Counted from the stretch's first letter, positions 1-11,159 are shown. The stretch: DNA of 45,364 bases from an uncultured Eubacteriales bacterium (GCA_951801675.1 CATONX010000021.1:1-45364), one strand, 5' to 3'. A program made the numbers and translations. Notes: generated by a model from the letters alone, not told the origin.

Positions 1-87
1 ATGAATATGTGGCACATCCTTTTTTTTCAGGTTCAAAATCCAAAGCCCAGCGCCCGAATGATGCCGAAGCTTCAAAAATTATAGTAT

Positions 88-116
88 AGTATACCACAAA
101 ATCTGGAGCATTTCAA
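88..116 (-). promoter_or_regulatory. Leftward promoter, divergent from pheS
   Basis: On the minus strand TTGAAA (111-116) and TATACT (88-93) are separated by exactly 17 bp. It reads out of the left edge, so a minus-strand gene probably begins just outside the window. Bases 1-87 hold no gene that I can support. Confidence 0.55.
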
Positions 117-133
117 TCGCATTTCCAAACCGC

Positions 134-162
134 TTGCAATTTTGAAAAAGGCGTGGTATAGT
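134..162 (+). promoter_or_regulatory. pheST promoter
   Basis: TTGCAA (134-139), 17-bp spacer, TATAGT (157-162). It lies directly upstream of the T-box leader, with a start of transcription expected near 169. Confidence 0.7.
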
Positions 163-168
163 AAGAAA

Positions 169-430
169 AACGCAGTGAAGAAGAGAGTAAGCGCACGTAC
201 GCGAAAGCGGCAAAGAGAGGAATCGTCTGCGGCTGGAAGCGTTTCCCCGCCTGTATGGGCGCCGAAGTTCACTTCTGAGCGGCGCAGCTGAGCGGTTTTC
301 CCGGGTAGGCTGCGACGGTCCGGCGCCGTTAGAGGCCGCGTGAGTGTTTGCTTATGCAAAAAGTAGGGTGGTACCGCGGAAGTTCGCTTTCGTCCCTTTC
401 TTTCCAGAAGGGCGAAGAGCGGCTTTTTTT
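169..430 (+). promoter_or_regulatory. T-box riboswitch leader, Phe specifier (UUC)
   Basis: The T-box core AGGGTGGTACCGCG sits at 365-378 and is followed by a terminator. Upstream, the specifier region reads GAAG-TTC-ACTTCTGAG, with the Phe codon TTC at 268-270 in the usual context. A GCTGGAAGCG motif near 231-242 fits the stem I side. By family knowledge, uncharged tRNA-Phe pairs with the codon and the T-box bulge and favours the antiterminator, so pheST is switched on when phenylalanine is short. The exact 5' end is inferred from the promoter. Confidence 0.92.
386..430 (+). terminator. T-box terminator of pheS leader
   Basis: A stem GCTTTCGTCCCTT / AAGGGCGAAGAGC is followed by a run of seven T. 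It overlaps the 3' side of the T-box, as expected for the terminator that competes with the antiterminator. Confidence 0.88.
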
Positions 431-455
431 ATTTTACACGAGAGGTGATTCACAC

Positions 456-1475
456 ATGAGGCAGCAGCTGGAAGACATCAAGAAGCGGGTGGAAGAAGAG
501 CTTGCGAAAGCCGACGTTCAGCAGGAGCTGGAGAACCTTCGCATCCGCTTTTTGGGCAAAAAAGGAGAGCTTACCTCCATCTTAAAGCAGATGGGCAAGC
601 TTTCCGCCGAGGAGCGTCCGGTCATCGGGCAGCTGGCAAACGAAATCAGGGGCCAGCTGGAAAAGGAGATCGAGGAGCGCGGACAAAAGCTCAAGGCCAT
701 GGAAACCGAGCGGCGGTTAAAGGCCGAACGCATCGACGTGACCATGCCGGGCAAGCGGCACGAGCTAGGGTACAAGCATCCGTTGTCCATCGTGCTCGAT
801 GAGCTCAAGGAAATTTTCCTGGGGATGGGTTTCGACGTGGTTCAGGGCCCGGAGGTGGAGAGCGACTATTATAACTTTGAGGCGCTCAATATCCCCAAGA
901 ACCATCCTGCCCGGGATACCCAGGACACCTTCTATATCAACGATAACATCCTTCTTCGCACCCAGACCTCTCCCGTGCAGATTCGCACCATGGAAAAGCA
1001 AAAGCCTCCCATTCGCATCATCGCCCCGGGCCGGGTATACCGTTCCGACGCGGTGGACGCCACCCACTCTCCCCTCTTTCATCAGATCGAGGGCCTGGTG
1101 GTGGACAAGGGGATTACCATGGCGGACCTGAAAGGAACGCTGGAGGTATTCGTCAAGCAGCTTTACGGAGAGGACGCGGTGGTGCGCTTTCGGCCCCATC
1201 ACTTCCCGTTTACCGAGCCGTCGGCGGAGGTGGACGTACAGTGCTTCCACTGCCATGGAGAGGGCTGCCGCCTGTGCAAGGGCGAAGGCTGGATTGAGAT
1301 TTTAGGCTGCGGCATGGTGCACCCGAAGGTGCTCTCCATCTGCGGCATCGACCCGGAGGAGTATAGCGGCTTCGCCTTCGGTGTGGGGCTCGAGCGCATC
1401 GTCATGCGCCGGTTTAACATCGACGATCTGCGCCTGTTCTATGAAAACGATCTTCGGTTCTTGTCACAATTTTAG
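456..1475 (+). CDS. pheS: Phenylalanine--tRNA ligase alpha subunit
   Basis: Catalytic alpha subunit of the cytoplasmic (alpha-beta)2 phenylalanyl-tRNA synthetase, which charges tRNA-Phe using ATP. The product is 339 aa, normal for bacterial PheS. The N-terminal 85 or so residues are a charged helical tRNA-binding arm. The class II core follows, with motif 2 around [19 protein letters not shown] and motif 3 [15 protein letters not shown] near the C terminus. [17 protein letters not shown] cysteine cluster before motif 3 is common in clostridial PheS. The ATG at 456 is chosen because AGAGGTG (441-447) precedes it; reading upstream in frame would run into the T-box terminator. pheT starts 13 nt after the stop, and the pheT Shine-Dalgarno overlaps the pheS stop codon, which suggests coupled translation. 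Confidence 0.97.
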   Translation: MRQQLEDIKKRVEEELAKADVQQELENLRIRFLGKKGELTSILKQMGKLSAEERPVIGQLANEIRGQLEKEIEERGQKLKAMETERRLKAERIDVTMPGKRHELGYKHPLSIVLDELKEIFLGMGFDVVQGPEVESDYYNFEALNIPKNHPARDTQDTFYINDNILLRTQTSPVQIRTMEKQKPPIRIIAPGRVYRSDAVDATHSPLFHQIEGLVVDKGITMADLKGTLEVFVKQLYGEDAVVRFRPHHFPFTEPSAEVDVQCFHCHGEGCRLCKGEGWIEILGCGMVHPKVLSICGIDPEEYSGFAFGVGLERIVMRRFNIDDLRLFYENDLRFLSQF

Positions 1476-1488
1476 GAGGTGAACATCC

Positions 1489-3870
1489 ATGCAGCTTTCG
1501 ATGAGATGGCTTCATGATTTTGTAGAAGACATTCCGGTAGGAAACCGGGAATTCGCCGAACGCCTGACCATGACCGGTTCGAAGGTGGAAGGCTGGGAAG
1601 AAGAGGGCAGCGAGCTTAACAAGGTCGTGGTGGGAAAAATCCTGGAGATTACCCCCCATCCCAACGCCGACAAGCTTCAGGTCTGTGGGATCGATGTGGG
1701 CAGCGGCGCGCCGCTGCAGATCGTCACGGGAGCCAAAAACGTGGCGGTGGGAGATCTGGTGCCGGTGGCGCTGGACGGCTCTCATTTACACGGCGGAGTG
1801 AAAATCAAGAAGGGCAAGCTGCGGGGCGTGGAGTCAAACGGGATGCTCTGCTCGGTGGCGGAATTGGGGATTACCACCCACGATTTTCCTTACGCCATTG
1901 AGGACGGCATCTTCATTCTCCAGGAGGACTGCCATATCGGCCAGGATATCCGGGAAGCGATCGGGTACAATGATACCGTGTTCGAGTTTGAGATCACCTC
2001 AAACCGGCCTGACTGCCTGTCGGTCATCGGCCTGGCAAGAGAGACGGCGGTAAGCTTTGACAAGCCTCTGAAGCTGCACACGCCAGCAGTCAAAGGCGGC
2101 CACGGGGACGTAAACGGCCTTTTGAAGGTACGGGTGGAAGCGCCTGACCTTTGCACCCGGTACTGCGCGCGGGTAGTCAAGAACGTGCGGGTAAAGCCTT
2201 CCCCCCGCTGGATGCGCGAGCGGCTGCGGGCAAGCGGCGTGCGCCCCATCAACAACATTGTGGACATCACCAATTACGTGATGCTCGAGTACGGCCAGCC
2301 CATGCACGCGTTTGACCAGAAGTACCTGAAGGATCAGCAGATCGTGGTGCGCCGGGCAAAGGAAGGCGAAACCATCGTAACATTAGACGGGGTGGAGCGC
2401 AAGCTCAGTCCCGACATGCTGGTGATTGCCGACCAGGAAAAGCCCAGCGCCGTGGCCGGCGTTATGGGCGGCGAATTCAGCGGCATTATGGACGATACCA
2501 ATACCATCGTCTTTGAATCGGCTTGCTTTGCGGGGCCGTCGGTTCGCATTACGGCGAAGAATCTGGGAATGCGCACCGATTCTTCCGCCCGGTTTGAAAA
2601 GGGGCTCGACCCGCAAAACTGCATTCCCGCTTTGGAGCGGGCCTGTGAGCTGGTGGAGCTTTTGGACGCGGGCGACGTATGCGATGGAATCATCGACGTA
2701 AACAACGCCTGTGGCGAACGGCGCAAGCTCCCGCTGGAACCCGACTGGATCAACCGGTTTTTAGGCATTTCCATTTCCGAAGAGGAAATGGCGGAAATTC
2801 TTAAAAAGCTGGATTTCGAGGTAAAGGACGGCGTGGTATCGGTCCCCTCCTTCCGGGCGGACATTGAGCACAAGGCGGACGTGGCGGAGGAAATCGCCCG
2901 GTTCTACGGGTACGACAAGATTCCCACCACCCTGGTAAGCGGTTCGGCTCAAGGAAAGCGGACCGAGGAGCAGAAGTTCGAGCGGATGGTGAACGACACC
3001 ATGCGGGCGCTGGGCTATTCGGAGATCATGACCTATTCCTTCATCAGCCCGAAGTTCTACGATAAAATCGGCCTGCCGTCCGATTCGCCTCTGCGCCGGT
3101 CGGTGACCATTGCGAATCCCTTGGGAGAGGACACCAGCATTATGCGCACCATCGCGCTGCCCTCCCTGTGCGAAGCCCTTTCCCGCAACTATTTAAACCG
3201 CAACCTGTCCGCGGCTCTTTATGAGGTGGCCACCGAGTACATCCCCAAGGAGAACGACAACGAGCTGCCCATTGAAAAGCAGAGCCTGGTGATCGGCGCA
3301 TATGGGGAAAAGGCGGATTTCTTCACCTTAAAAGGTGCAGTGGAGGAGCTTTTGGACAAAGCGAGGGTATTTGACTACGACGTGCAGCCGGCGAACGACG
3401 AATACGCCTTCCATCCGGGCCGCTGCGCTCATCTGCTCAAAGAGGGCAAGGTGTTCGGCGTCATTGGCGAACTGCACCCGAAGGTGCTGGAAAACTACGA
3501 GCTGGGCGTGCGGGCCTGCGCGGCGGTGCTGGACTTTAACGCGCTCTTCGCGCTTTCCGACCCCAAGCGTCAGTATCAGCCGCTGCCCAAGTTCCCGGCG
3601 GTGACGAGAGACCTGGCCTTTGTCTGTGACGACGAGATCCCGGTGTTAAAGCTCAAAAAGTCCATCGCGGCGGCGGCCGGAAACCGGCTCGAAAAGGTGA
3701 CCTTGTTTGACGTCTACAAGGGCAAGCAGGTGGCCGAGGGCAAAAAGAGCGTGGCCTTTAACCTGGTGCTGCGTTCCGCTGACGGGACCTTAAAGGACGA
3801 GGACGCGGACTCCATTGTCAAAAAGGTGCGCAAGGCCCTCACCGATCTGGGCGCGGAGCTTAGGTCCTAA
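1489..3870 (+). CDS. pheT: Phenylalanine--tRNA ligase beta subunit
   Basis: Beta subunit of phenylalanyl-tRNA synthetase, 793 aa, the usual length. Visible modules are an N-terminal EMAP/tRNA-binding domain at about residues 40-150 (PHPNADKLQVCGIDVG), the B3/B4 editing domain that removes mischarged Tyr (around TSNRPDCLSVIGLARE and YVMLEYGQPMHAFD), the B5 domain, a catalytic-like core, and the C-terminal ferredoxin-fold anticodon-binding domain (KFPAVTRDLAFVCDDEI to the end). AGGAGGTG at 1474-1481 is placed 7 nt before the ATG. It is co-transcribed with pheS under the Phe T-box. I see no clear rho-independent terminator directly after the stop. Confidence 0.97.
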   Translation: MQLSMRWLHDFVEDIPVGNREFAERLTMTGSKVEGWEEEGSELNKVVVGKILEITPHPNADKLQVCGIDVGSGAPLQIVTGAKNVAVGDLVPVALDGSHLHGGVKIKKGKLRGVESNGMLCSVAELGITTHDFPYAIEDGIFILQEDCHIGQDIREAIGYNDTVFEFEITSNRPDCLSVIGLARETAVSFDKPLKLHTPAVKGGHGDVNGLLKVRVEAPDLCTRYCARVVKNVRVKPSPRWMRERLRASGVRPINNIVDITNYVMLEYGQPMHAFDQKYLKDQQIVVRRAKEGETIVTLDGVERKLSPDMLVIADQEKPSAVAGVMGGEFSGIMDDTNTIVFESACFAGPSVRITAKNLGMRTDSSARFEKGLDPQNCIPALERACELVELLDAGDVCDGIIDVNNACGERRKLPLEPDWINRFLGISISEEEMAEILKKLDFEVKDGVVSVPSFRADIEHKADVAEEIARFYGYDKIPTTLVSGSAQGKRTEEQKFERMVNDTMRALGYSEIMTYSFISPKFYDKIGLPSDSPLRRSVTIANPLGEDTSIMRTIALPSLCEALSRNYLNRNLSAALYEVATEYIPKENDNELPIEKQSLVIGAYGEKADFFTLKGAVEELLDKARVFDYDVQPANDEYAFHPGRCAHLLKEGKVFGVIGELHPKVLENYELGVRACAAVLDFNALFALSDPKRQYQPLPKFPAVTRDLAFVCDDEIPVLKLKKSIAAAAGNRLEKVTLFDVYKGKQVAEGKKSVAFNLVLRSADGTLKDEDADSIVKKVRKALTDLGAELRS

Positions 3871-3930
3871 GTTCATGCATGTTTCTCAATAAATCTACAG
3901 AAAATTCATACACGATATACAAAATTGGGC

Positions 3931-3959
3931 TTGCAAATCGGAGTTTTGTATCGTAGAAT
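3931..3959 (+). promoter_or_regulatory. ireB promoter with flanking inverted repeat
   Basis: TTGCAA (3931-3936), 17 bp, TAGAAT (3954-3959). An imperfect inverted repeat, CGATATACAAAA (3913-3924) and TTTTGTATCG (3944-3953), brackets the -35 element and could be an operator. That role is inference. Confidence 0.6.
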
Positions 3960-3978
3960 AAAATACGAGGTGATTCCT

Positions 3979-4224
3979 ATGTTTGATAAAACTATGACCT
4001 TTTCCATTTCCGGTGACAAGGAAGACGAACTGCGCCGTACACTGACGGCGGTCTATGACGCGCTGCGGGAAAAGGGGTATAACCCGATCAATCAGATCGT
4101 GGGGTATATTTTATCGGAGGATCCCACCTATATCACGACGCACAACAACGCTAGAAGCCTGATTCGCAAAATCGACCGGGACGAACTGCTGCAGGAGCTG
4201 GTCAAATCCTATTTGGGTGACTAA
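3979..4224 (+). CDS. ireB: IreB-family regulatory phosphoprotein (UPF0297/YrzL)
   Basis: An 81-aa small cytosolic protein with near-consensus IreB blocks: [50 protein letters not shown] and a C-terminal ELVKSYL. In Enterococcus faecalis the homologue is a substrate of the PASTA kinase IreK and tunes cephalosporin resistance. The N-terminal Thr of FDKTMTF falls in the region phosphorylated there. The start at 3979 is supported by ACGAGGTGATT just upstream; a longer in-frame reading from 3925 would cover the promoter. In most Firmicutes this gene lies between alaS and ruvX (yrzL-yrrK); here it stands alone behind its own promoter between pheT and the trpB leader. Confidence 0.92.
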   Translation: MFDKTMTFSISGDKEDELRRTLTAVYDALREKGYNPINQIVGYILSEDPTYITTHNNARSLIRKIDRDELLQELVKSYLGD

Positions 4225-4230
4225 AAAAGG

Positions 4231-4259
4231 TTGACAGCAAGTCGTTTGGGTGCTATGAT
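4231..4259 (+). promoter_or_regulatory. trpB2 promoter
   Basis: Consensus TTGACA (4231-4236), 17-bp spacer, TATGAT (4254-4259), beginning 7 nt after the ireB stop codon and driving the Trp T-box leader. Confidence 0.8.
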
Positions 4260-4265
4260 TAGCGA

Positions 4266-4550
4266 CAAAGAGAAAAACCTGTGAAGCGAAGTGGTCATAA
4301 CAGAGGGTTTCTTTCAGAGAGCCGGGAGGGTGGAAGCCGGCAGAAACGCTGTTAGAAAGGGCCGTTGGGTCGCAGAGGGCGGAAGGAAAGCCGGAATTGG
4401 CGGCGAGTAATGTCCGACGTTTGCCCGCGTTAAGGGAGCGAAGCGTGTTGGCGCTTTTGCATGAGAGGGCCGGTTTTTTGCCGGCAATCAAGGTGGTACC
4501 GCAGGTCGTATGTGACAGCCTGTCCTTGTTGAAAGGACAGGCTGTTTTTT
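4266..4550 (+). promoter_or_regulatory. T-box riboswitch leader, Trp specifier (UGG)
   Basis: T-box core AAGGTGGTACCGCAG at 4490-4504. The specifier region contains TGG at 4366-4368 followed by GTCGCAGAG, matching the codon-plus-GAG arrangement. The motif GGGTGGAAGCC at 4328-4338 fits stem I. A strong terminator follows. The logic predicts that uncharged tRNA-Trp turns on the trpB-like gene, so the gene is a tryptophan-starvation response. Confidence 0.9.
4515..4550 (+). terminator. T-box terminator of trpB leader
   Basis: A stem of about 13 bp, ACAGCCTGTCCTT / AAAGGACAGGCTGT, with a GTTG-type loop and a six-T tail. Confidence 0.9.
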
Positions 4551-4628
4551 CTTTTCCCAGCGTCCAGCCGTATCGGCTGGAAAATCGAAATGAAATGGCA
4601 AACCGTCCAAACGAAAGGAGCCTTACTG

Positions 4629-6005
4629 ATGAAAAAAAACCAGATTCCCCACCAGATCATCTTACCGGCAAGCGAGCTTCCCAAGCAGTGGTACAATGTC
4701 CGCGCGGACATGCCAAACCTCCCCGCTGTGTACCTAAGCCCCCGCACCCACAAGGAAGTGACGGCGGAGGAATTGGGTGCCATCTTCCCCAAGAGCCTGG
4801 TTGAACAGGAGCTGACCACCGAACGCTACATCGACATTCCGAAGGAAGTCATGGAGAAATACGAGCTGTTCCGCTCCACCCCCATGCACCGGGCTTACGA
4901 GCTGGAAAAGGCGCTGGGTACACCGGCGCGCATCTACTATAAGTACGAGGGCACCAATCCCTCCGGCAGCCACAAGCTCAATTCCGCCGTGCCTCAGGCT
5001 TATTTTAACAAAATCGAGGGCATCAAGCGGCTGACTACCGAAACCGGCGCCGGCCAGTGGGGCACCGCTCTTTCCATGGCCACCAAGATGTTTGACATGG
5101 AGTGCACGGTTTACATGGTGAAGGTTAGCTTCCAGCAAAAACCCTACCGCCGCTCCATCATGCAGATGTACGGTGCGGGAGTCATCCCCTCTCCGTCCAA
5201 TGAGACCCAGGTGGGGCGCGATATTCTGGCGAAAATGCCGGACACCAACGGTTCCTTGGGCGACGCCATTGCCGAAGCGGTGGAGGACGCCGCTTCCCAC
5301 AGCGACACCAATTATGCCCTTGGCAGCGTGCTCAACCATGTGATTTTGCACCAGTCGGTCATCGGCCTGGAGGCGAAAAAGCAGATGGAGATGGTGGACG
5401 AATACCCGGACATCGTCATCGGCTGCAACGGCGGCGGCTCCAACTTCTCGGGCATCGCCTATCCCTTCCTGAAAGACACCTTTGACGGCAAGGAACACGC
5501 CAAGTTCATCGCTGTTGAGGCGGAGGCCTGCCCGAAGCTCACCAAGGGCGTCTTTACCTACGACTACGGAGACAGTGCGGGCATGGCCCCCATCACCATG
5601 ATGTATTCCCTGGGCCATTCCTTCCATCCCTCCGGCATCCACGCAGGAGGCCTGCGCTATCACGGGGACTCTCCCCTGCTCTCCCAGCTCTATCACGACG
5701 GCTTCATCGAAGCGGCGGCAGTGGGGCAGAAAGAAGTGTTCGAAGCGGCGCTGCTTTTTGCCCAGACGGAAGCCATCGTTCCCGCTCCCGAATCCTCCCA
5801 CGCCATCTGCCAGGCCATCAAGGAAGCCAACAAGTGCAAGGAGAGCGGCGAGGAAAAGGTCATTCTCTTCAACCTCTCCGGCAACGGCTATTTCGATATG
5901 ACCGCTTACGACATGTACCTGTCGGGCAAAATCGGCGACGGCATTCCCGGCCTCGACGAGGAAATCGCCCGGGCCCAGGGAGAAATCAAGGACTTAGGAC
6001 TGTAA
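4629..6005 (+). CDS. trpB: Tryptophan synthase beta-like protein, TrpB2 type, orphan
   Basis: A PLP enzyme that should condense indole with L-serine (or O-phosphoserine, as reported for some TrpB2 enzymes) to L-tryptophan. It is 458 aa, longer than classical TrpB (about 400) and typical of the TrpB2 class. The PLP-binding lysine is K116 in GSHKLNSA; the phosphate loop is [20 protein letters not shown] is the TrpB GAGQ block. AAAGGAG (4614-4620) sets the ATG at 4629 rather than an in-frame ATG at 4590 that has no ribosome site. It sits alone behind a Trp T-box with no trpA, trpC or trpE nearby. This suggests use of free indole rather than the TrpA-channelled intermediate, which is inference. 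Confidence 0.93.
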   Translation: MKKNQIPHQIILPASELPKQWYNVRADMPNLPAVYLSPRTHKEVTAEELGAIFPKSLVEQELTTERYIDIPKEVMEKYELFRSTPMHRAYELEKALGTPARIYYKYEGTNPSGSHKLNSAVPQAYFNKIEGIKRLTTETGAGQWGTALSMATKMFDMECTVYMVKVSFQQKPYRRSIMQMYGAGVIPSPSNETQVGRDILAKMPDTNGSLGDAIAEAVEDAASHSDTNYALGSVLNHVILHQSVIGLEAKKQMEMVDEYPDIVIGCNGGGSNFSGIAYPFLKDTFDGKEHAKFIAVEAEACPKLTKGVFTYDYGDSAGMAPITMMYSLGHSFHPSGIHAGGLRYHGDSPLLSQLYHDGFIEAAAVGQKEVFEAALLFAQTEAIVPAPESSHAICQAIKEANKCKESGEEKVILFNLSGNGYFDMTAYDMYLSGKIGDGIPGLDEEIARAQGEIKDLGL

Positions 6006-6037
6006 TTCCTGCGCTTGTCCCCTTTTGTCGCATCCGG

Positions 6038-6080
6038 TTGACGCATTTTCCTTTACATTGGCGTCAAAATCTGCTAAAAT
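6038..6080 (+). promoter_or_regulatory. Promoter with perfect dyad, upstream of 99-aa gene
   Basis: TTTACA (6052-6057), 17 bp, TAAAAT (6075-6080). A perfect 7-bp dyad, TTGACGC (6038-6044) and GCGTCAA (6061-6067), straddles the -35 element and looks like an operator. No regulator is identified. Confidence 0.55.
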
Positions 6081-6144
6081 GATTTAGTTATTGATTGCAA
6101 TACGGATTCGTTTCGTACGAGTTGACAAAAGGAGGTCGATTCCG

Positions 6145-6444
6145 ATGGCAAACGCAGCCAAGAAAGATAAGTTTCTGCTGTATAAGGGCAGGCCGATGGT
6201 TCGCTGCGGAAAAACGATTTATTATGGCAATATGTCGGATAAATACGTGGTTATGCTGCAAATATTGAGCACCAAACCCTTCAAGGATATGGAGGTGCCG
6301 GACCGGGTTCTGGTCCAGCTGATGGACACGGATCCCCAGGTACGCATCCGCGACCGGATTGTGAAGAAAACCGAAAAGGATGGCTTATATAACGCCATTG
6401 ACGTAGGTGCAATCTGGCTGGAGCGAGCGTTGGCAGACAAATAA
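6145..6444 (+). CDS. Conserved-looking 99-aa protein of unknown function
   Basis: I do not recognise this family. The product is 99 aa, basic at the N terminus (MANAAKKDKFLLYKGRP), with no signal peptide, membrane segment or cysteine cluster; the one cysteine is in PMVRCGKTIYYG. The middle (MSDKYVVMLQILSTKPFKD) and end (YNAIDVGAIWLERAL) look like a compact alpha/beta domain. AGGAGG at 6130-6135 places the ATG at 6145. It has its own promoter with a dyad overlapping the -35 and its own strong terminator, so it is a single-gene transcription unit. Codon use matches its neighbours. Coding status is well supported; function is open. Confidence 0.82.
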   Translation: MANAAKKDKFLLYKGRPMVRCGKTIYYGNMSDKYVVMLQILSTKPFKDMEVPDRVLVQLMDTDPQVRIRDRIVKKTEKDGLYNAIDVGAIWLERALADK

Positions 6445-6448
6445 GCAG

Positions 6449-6486
6449 AAAAATCCCCGTTGGAATTATCCAACGGGGATTTTTGT
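6449..6486. terminator. Bidirectional terminator
   Basis: A perfect 12-bp stem, AATCCCCGTTGG / CCAACGGGGATT (6452-6482), with T runs on both strands. It ends the 99-aa gene on plus and ligA on minus. Confidence 0.93.
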
Positions 6487-6529
6487 TTTCTATACCGGAC
6501 AAGGAACGATATCGTTTTTTGCGCCGCTT

Positions 6530-8800
<2,271 letters not shown>

Positions 8801-9493
8801 TTAATTTGCGTCGGCCCCATAATCCATGATGATATTCGGCAAATCGTTGTTGGGAGTGACCACGTTGGTGAAGGCGTCCGGCACTTCCCCGACGATGACG
8901 GTTTCAGCCACGAGAAAATTGGTGGTGATTTCGGCGGTGGTATAGTATCCGGGCATCTGGATATAGATGCGCGCTTTCACCGAAAGGGTCAACTCGTGTT
9001 TGGTCTGGTTGATACCGGCGGACAGAAACTGGCTCTGAAGCTCGGTGACGACCGTGCCGGCCAGGGTAATTTTCAGCGGAATCAGAGGACCGCGGCCTAC
9101 CAGGTAATTGCTCCCCAACAGATTCCCGAGGGGAATGCCGGTGCTCTGAATGTCGTTCTCCGATAACCGGTCCTGGATGGCGGAGGTAATCTTCGACTTC
9201 ATGAGGTTAATCTGGACCACGTCCGACTCGATGGAGGTGACCTTTCCTCCGGAAGTCTGGGTGACGTGAACCAGGTCCTCATACCCGACGCCCTGCTTGG
9301 CGAGTTCTTCGGTCACCGCGTCGTTGACTGCTCTTGTCGACAGAATGGTGGCTTGGCTCTGGGCGGTGCTTTCAAGAAGGGGGCGCAGCTGAGAGTCCAC
9401 CAAAAAGAACACCACAGCCATCATGATCAAAAACAAAAGAAACTTGCCTTTCAGGCCCAGCCTCCTGCGTTTTCTCGGCCAGTACCGCCTCAT
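8801..9493 (-). CDS. yunB: Sporulation protein YunB
   Basis: A membrane-anchored protein of the mother-cell sporulation programme; in Bacillus subtilis yunB is a SigE-controlled gene needed for efficient sporulation. About 230 aa. A basic N terminus (RRYWPRKRRRLGLKGK) is followed by one hydrophobic helix (FLLFLIMMAVVFFLVD) and an extracytoplasmic alpha/beta domain with the family blocks IESDVVQINLMKSKI, GIPLGNLLGSNYLVGRGP and a C-terminal PNIIMDYG. Start chosen at 9493: GGGGAGGG (9501-9508) lies 7 nt upstream. In-frame ATGs at 9499 and 9529 are either too close to that site or have none. It is evidence that the host makes endospores. Confidence 0.93.
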   Translation of the reverse strand: MRRYWPRKRRRLGLKGKFLLFLIMMAVVFFLVDSQLRPLLESTAQSQATILSTRAVNDAVTEELAKQGVGYEDLVHVTQTSGGKVTSIESDVVQINLMKSKITSAIQDRLSENDIQSTGIPLGNLLGSNYLVGRGPLIPLKITLAGTVVTELQSQFLSAGINQTKHELTLSVKARIYIQMPGYYTTAEITTNFLVAETVIVGEVPDAFTNVVTPNNDLPNIIMDYGADAN

Positions 9494-9819
9494 ATCCATT
9501 CCCTCCCCTTGCGTTGGTCTCGGGTTCATTCCAGTATATCCGCAGGAGCAGAAAGTGTTCCAAAAATTCTTTTTCTACAGGAATTTCGGCGTGAAAAGTT
9601 CGGATATCCGCCTTTTTTGGATTTTGTGTCGTTTGCGCAGAAAGGACCGACCAGCCTCATAATACAAGCGGGGGCTGCTGTACAGACACGGTCCGAACCA
9701 TCGCTTTTTTCACAGGAACATCTTTTTTGTGCTGCGCGGTTTTCTTTGCCCTCATACACCAAAAATTGCGGCAAAGGAACAAAAAGCAAAGGCATTGGGA
9801 GAAAACATGGCAAAAACCA

Positions 9820-9848
9820 TTGCAAAATGGACAGGAATATGCTATGAT
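9820..9848 (+). promoter_or_regulatory. Promoter of MFS exporter
   Basis: TTGCAA (9820-9825), 17 bp, TATGAT (9843-9848), 46 nt before the TTG start. The rest of the 9494-9819 gap, between divergent yunB and this gene, shows nothing I can name. Confidence 0.7.
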
Positions 9849-9893
9849 CTCCTTTCTCAAAATTGATTCGTGTTTGTCGCAAAGGAGGAAAAT

Positions 9894-11159
9894 TTGAAAA
9901 AAGAAGACCAACTGCTGACCGGTGCCTCCCAGCCTCTCCCGGCCGAATACGCCCATTGGAGGCAAAAGGCCGGCTGGTTTCTTTCCAGCCAGGCAGTTTC
10001 TCTGTTCGGCTCGTCCATCACTCAGTTTGCTATTGTCTGGTATGTGACGCTGTCCACCTCGTCGGGCGTGATGATCATGCTTTCGAGTTTATGCAGCTTC
10101 CTGCCGCAGATTTTGATTTCCTTGTTCGCCGGCGTATGGGCCGACCGGCACAACCGCAAATACCTGATTATGATTTCCGACGGGGCAATCGCCCTCTCCA
10201 CGCTGATTTTAGCTATCATTTTCCTGTGCGGGTACCAGGAGCTGTGGCTGCTATTCTTGGTAGCGGCGGTGCGCTCGGCGGGAACCGGTGTGCAGATGCC
10301 GGCGGTGACCGCTATCATCCCGCAGATCGTTCCCCAGGAAAAGCTCATGCGCATCAATGGCCTCAACAGCACCATTCAGTCGATGACCATGCTGGTGTCC
10401 CCGGCGGTCAGCGGCGCGGTTCTCTCCATGGCCGGGCTGGAAGCCGCCTTTTTCATCGACGTGGTAACGGCGGCCATCGCTATCGTCATCATGTCCAGGC
10501 TGAAGGTGGCGAAGGTCAAGCGGGAGGAAGAAGAAATGCGCGGTGCGTTCGCTGACCTGAAGTTCGGCTTAAAGTATGCGTGGAACCACCGGTTTTTGCG
10601 GGTGTTCCTCTTCTTCTACGCGGGACTGATGTTCCTTGTTACCCCGGCGGCCCTCCTCACTCCCCTGCTGACCACTCGTACCTTTGGCGAAGAGGTGTGG
10701 ATGCTGACGGCCAACGAAATGGTCTGGAGCTTTGGAACGGTAATCGGCGGACTGGTCATTGCGGCGTGGGGCGGGTTTCGAAACCGGCTGAATACCCTGG
10801 TGATGGGCACCGTTGTCTTCGGGATCTTTACCATGTTTTTGGGATTTGCAGGCGTGTTTGTGATTTATCTGTGCTTTTTGTTCCTTGCGGGGCTTTCCAT
10901 GCCCTTTGTGGGATCGCCGGGCATGGTGCTGCTGCAGGAAACAGTGGAACCGCAGATGCAAGGGCGTGTATTCGGCCTGGTGCAGATTGTTTCCTCTTCC
11001 GCGGTCCCGCTGGGTATGGCCATTTTCGGCCCCCTGGCAGACGTGGTTTCGGTGGAGTGGCTGCTGATTATCACCGGCATCCTCATGGCGCTGCTGGGAG
11101 CTTCCATGCTTTTGTGCCGCAGCCTGCGGGAAGCCGGACGGCACCGCACCCCGGACTGA
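9894..11159 (+). CDS. MFS exporter, DHA3/Mef-like
   Basis: A 12-TM drug/proton antiporter of the DHA3 group, which includes macrolide exporter Mef. The N-terminal FLSSQAVSLFGSSITQFAIVW and the loop FAGVWADRHNRKYLIMISD are the diagnostic family signatures. It is 421 aa, full length. The start is TTG at 9894, because AGGAGG (9883-9888) is 5 nt upstream; a GTG at 9870 has no ribosome site. The substrate cannot be read from sequence: Mef-like proteins export macrolides, but many clostridial members are uncharacterised. It is monocistronic, with its own promoter and terminator and no adjacent ABC-F protein or regulator, so a resistance role is only a possibility. Confidence 0.9.
   Translation: MKKEDQLLTGASQPLPAEYAHWRQKAGWFLSSQAVSLFGSSITQFAIVWYVTLSTSSGVMIMLSSLCSFLPQILISLFAGVWADRHNRKYLIMISDGAIALSTLILAIIFLCGYQELWLLFLVAAVRSAGTGVQMPAVTAIIPQIVPQEKLMRINGLNSTIQSMTMLVSPAVSGAVLSMAGLEAAFFIDVVTAAIAIVIMSRLKVAKVKREEEEMRGAFADLKFGLKYAWNHRFLRVFLFFYAGLMFLVTPAALLTPLLTTRTFGEEVWMLTANEMVWSFGTVIGGLVIAAWGGFRNRLNTLVMGTVVFGIFTMFLGFAGVFVIYLCFLFLAGLSMPFVGSPGMVLLQETVEPQMQGRVFGLVQIVSSSAVPLGMAIFGPLADVVSVEWLLIITGILMALLGASMLLCRSLREAGRHRTPD

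Noticed and set aside
4734-5801. Long open frame opposite trpB on the minus strand (about 355 aa)
   Set aside because: It lies wholly inside a certain PLP enzyme gene, has low-complexity His/Gly/Val-rich composition and no ribosome site. It is a product of GC-rich codon bias.
9894-11159. Declaring the MFS gene a macrolide resistance gene
   Set aside because: It has the Mef-type signature only at the family level. There is no attenuator peptide, no msr-type partner and no sign of recent transfer.
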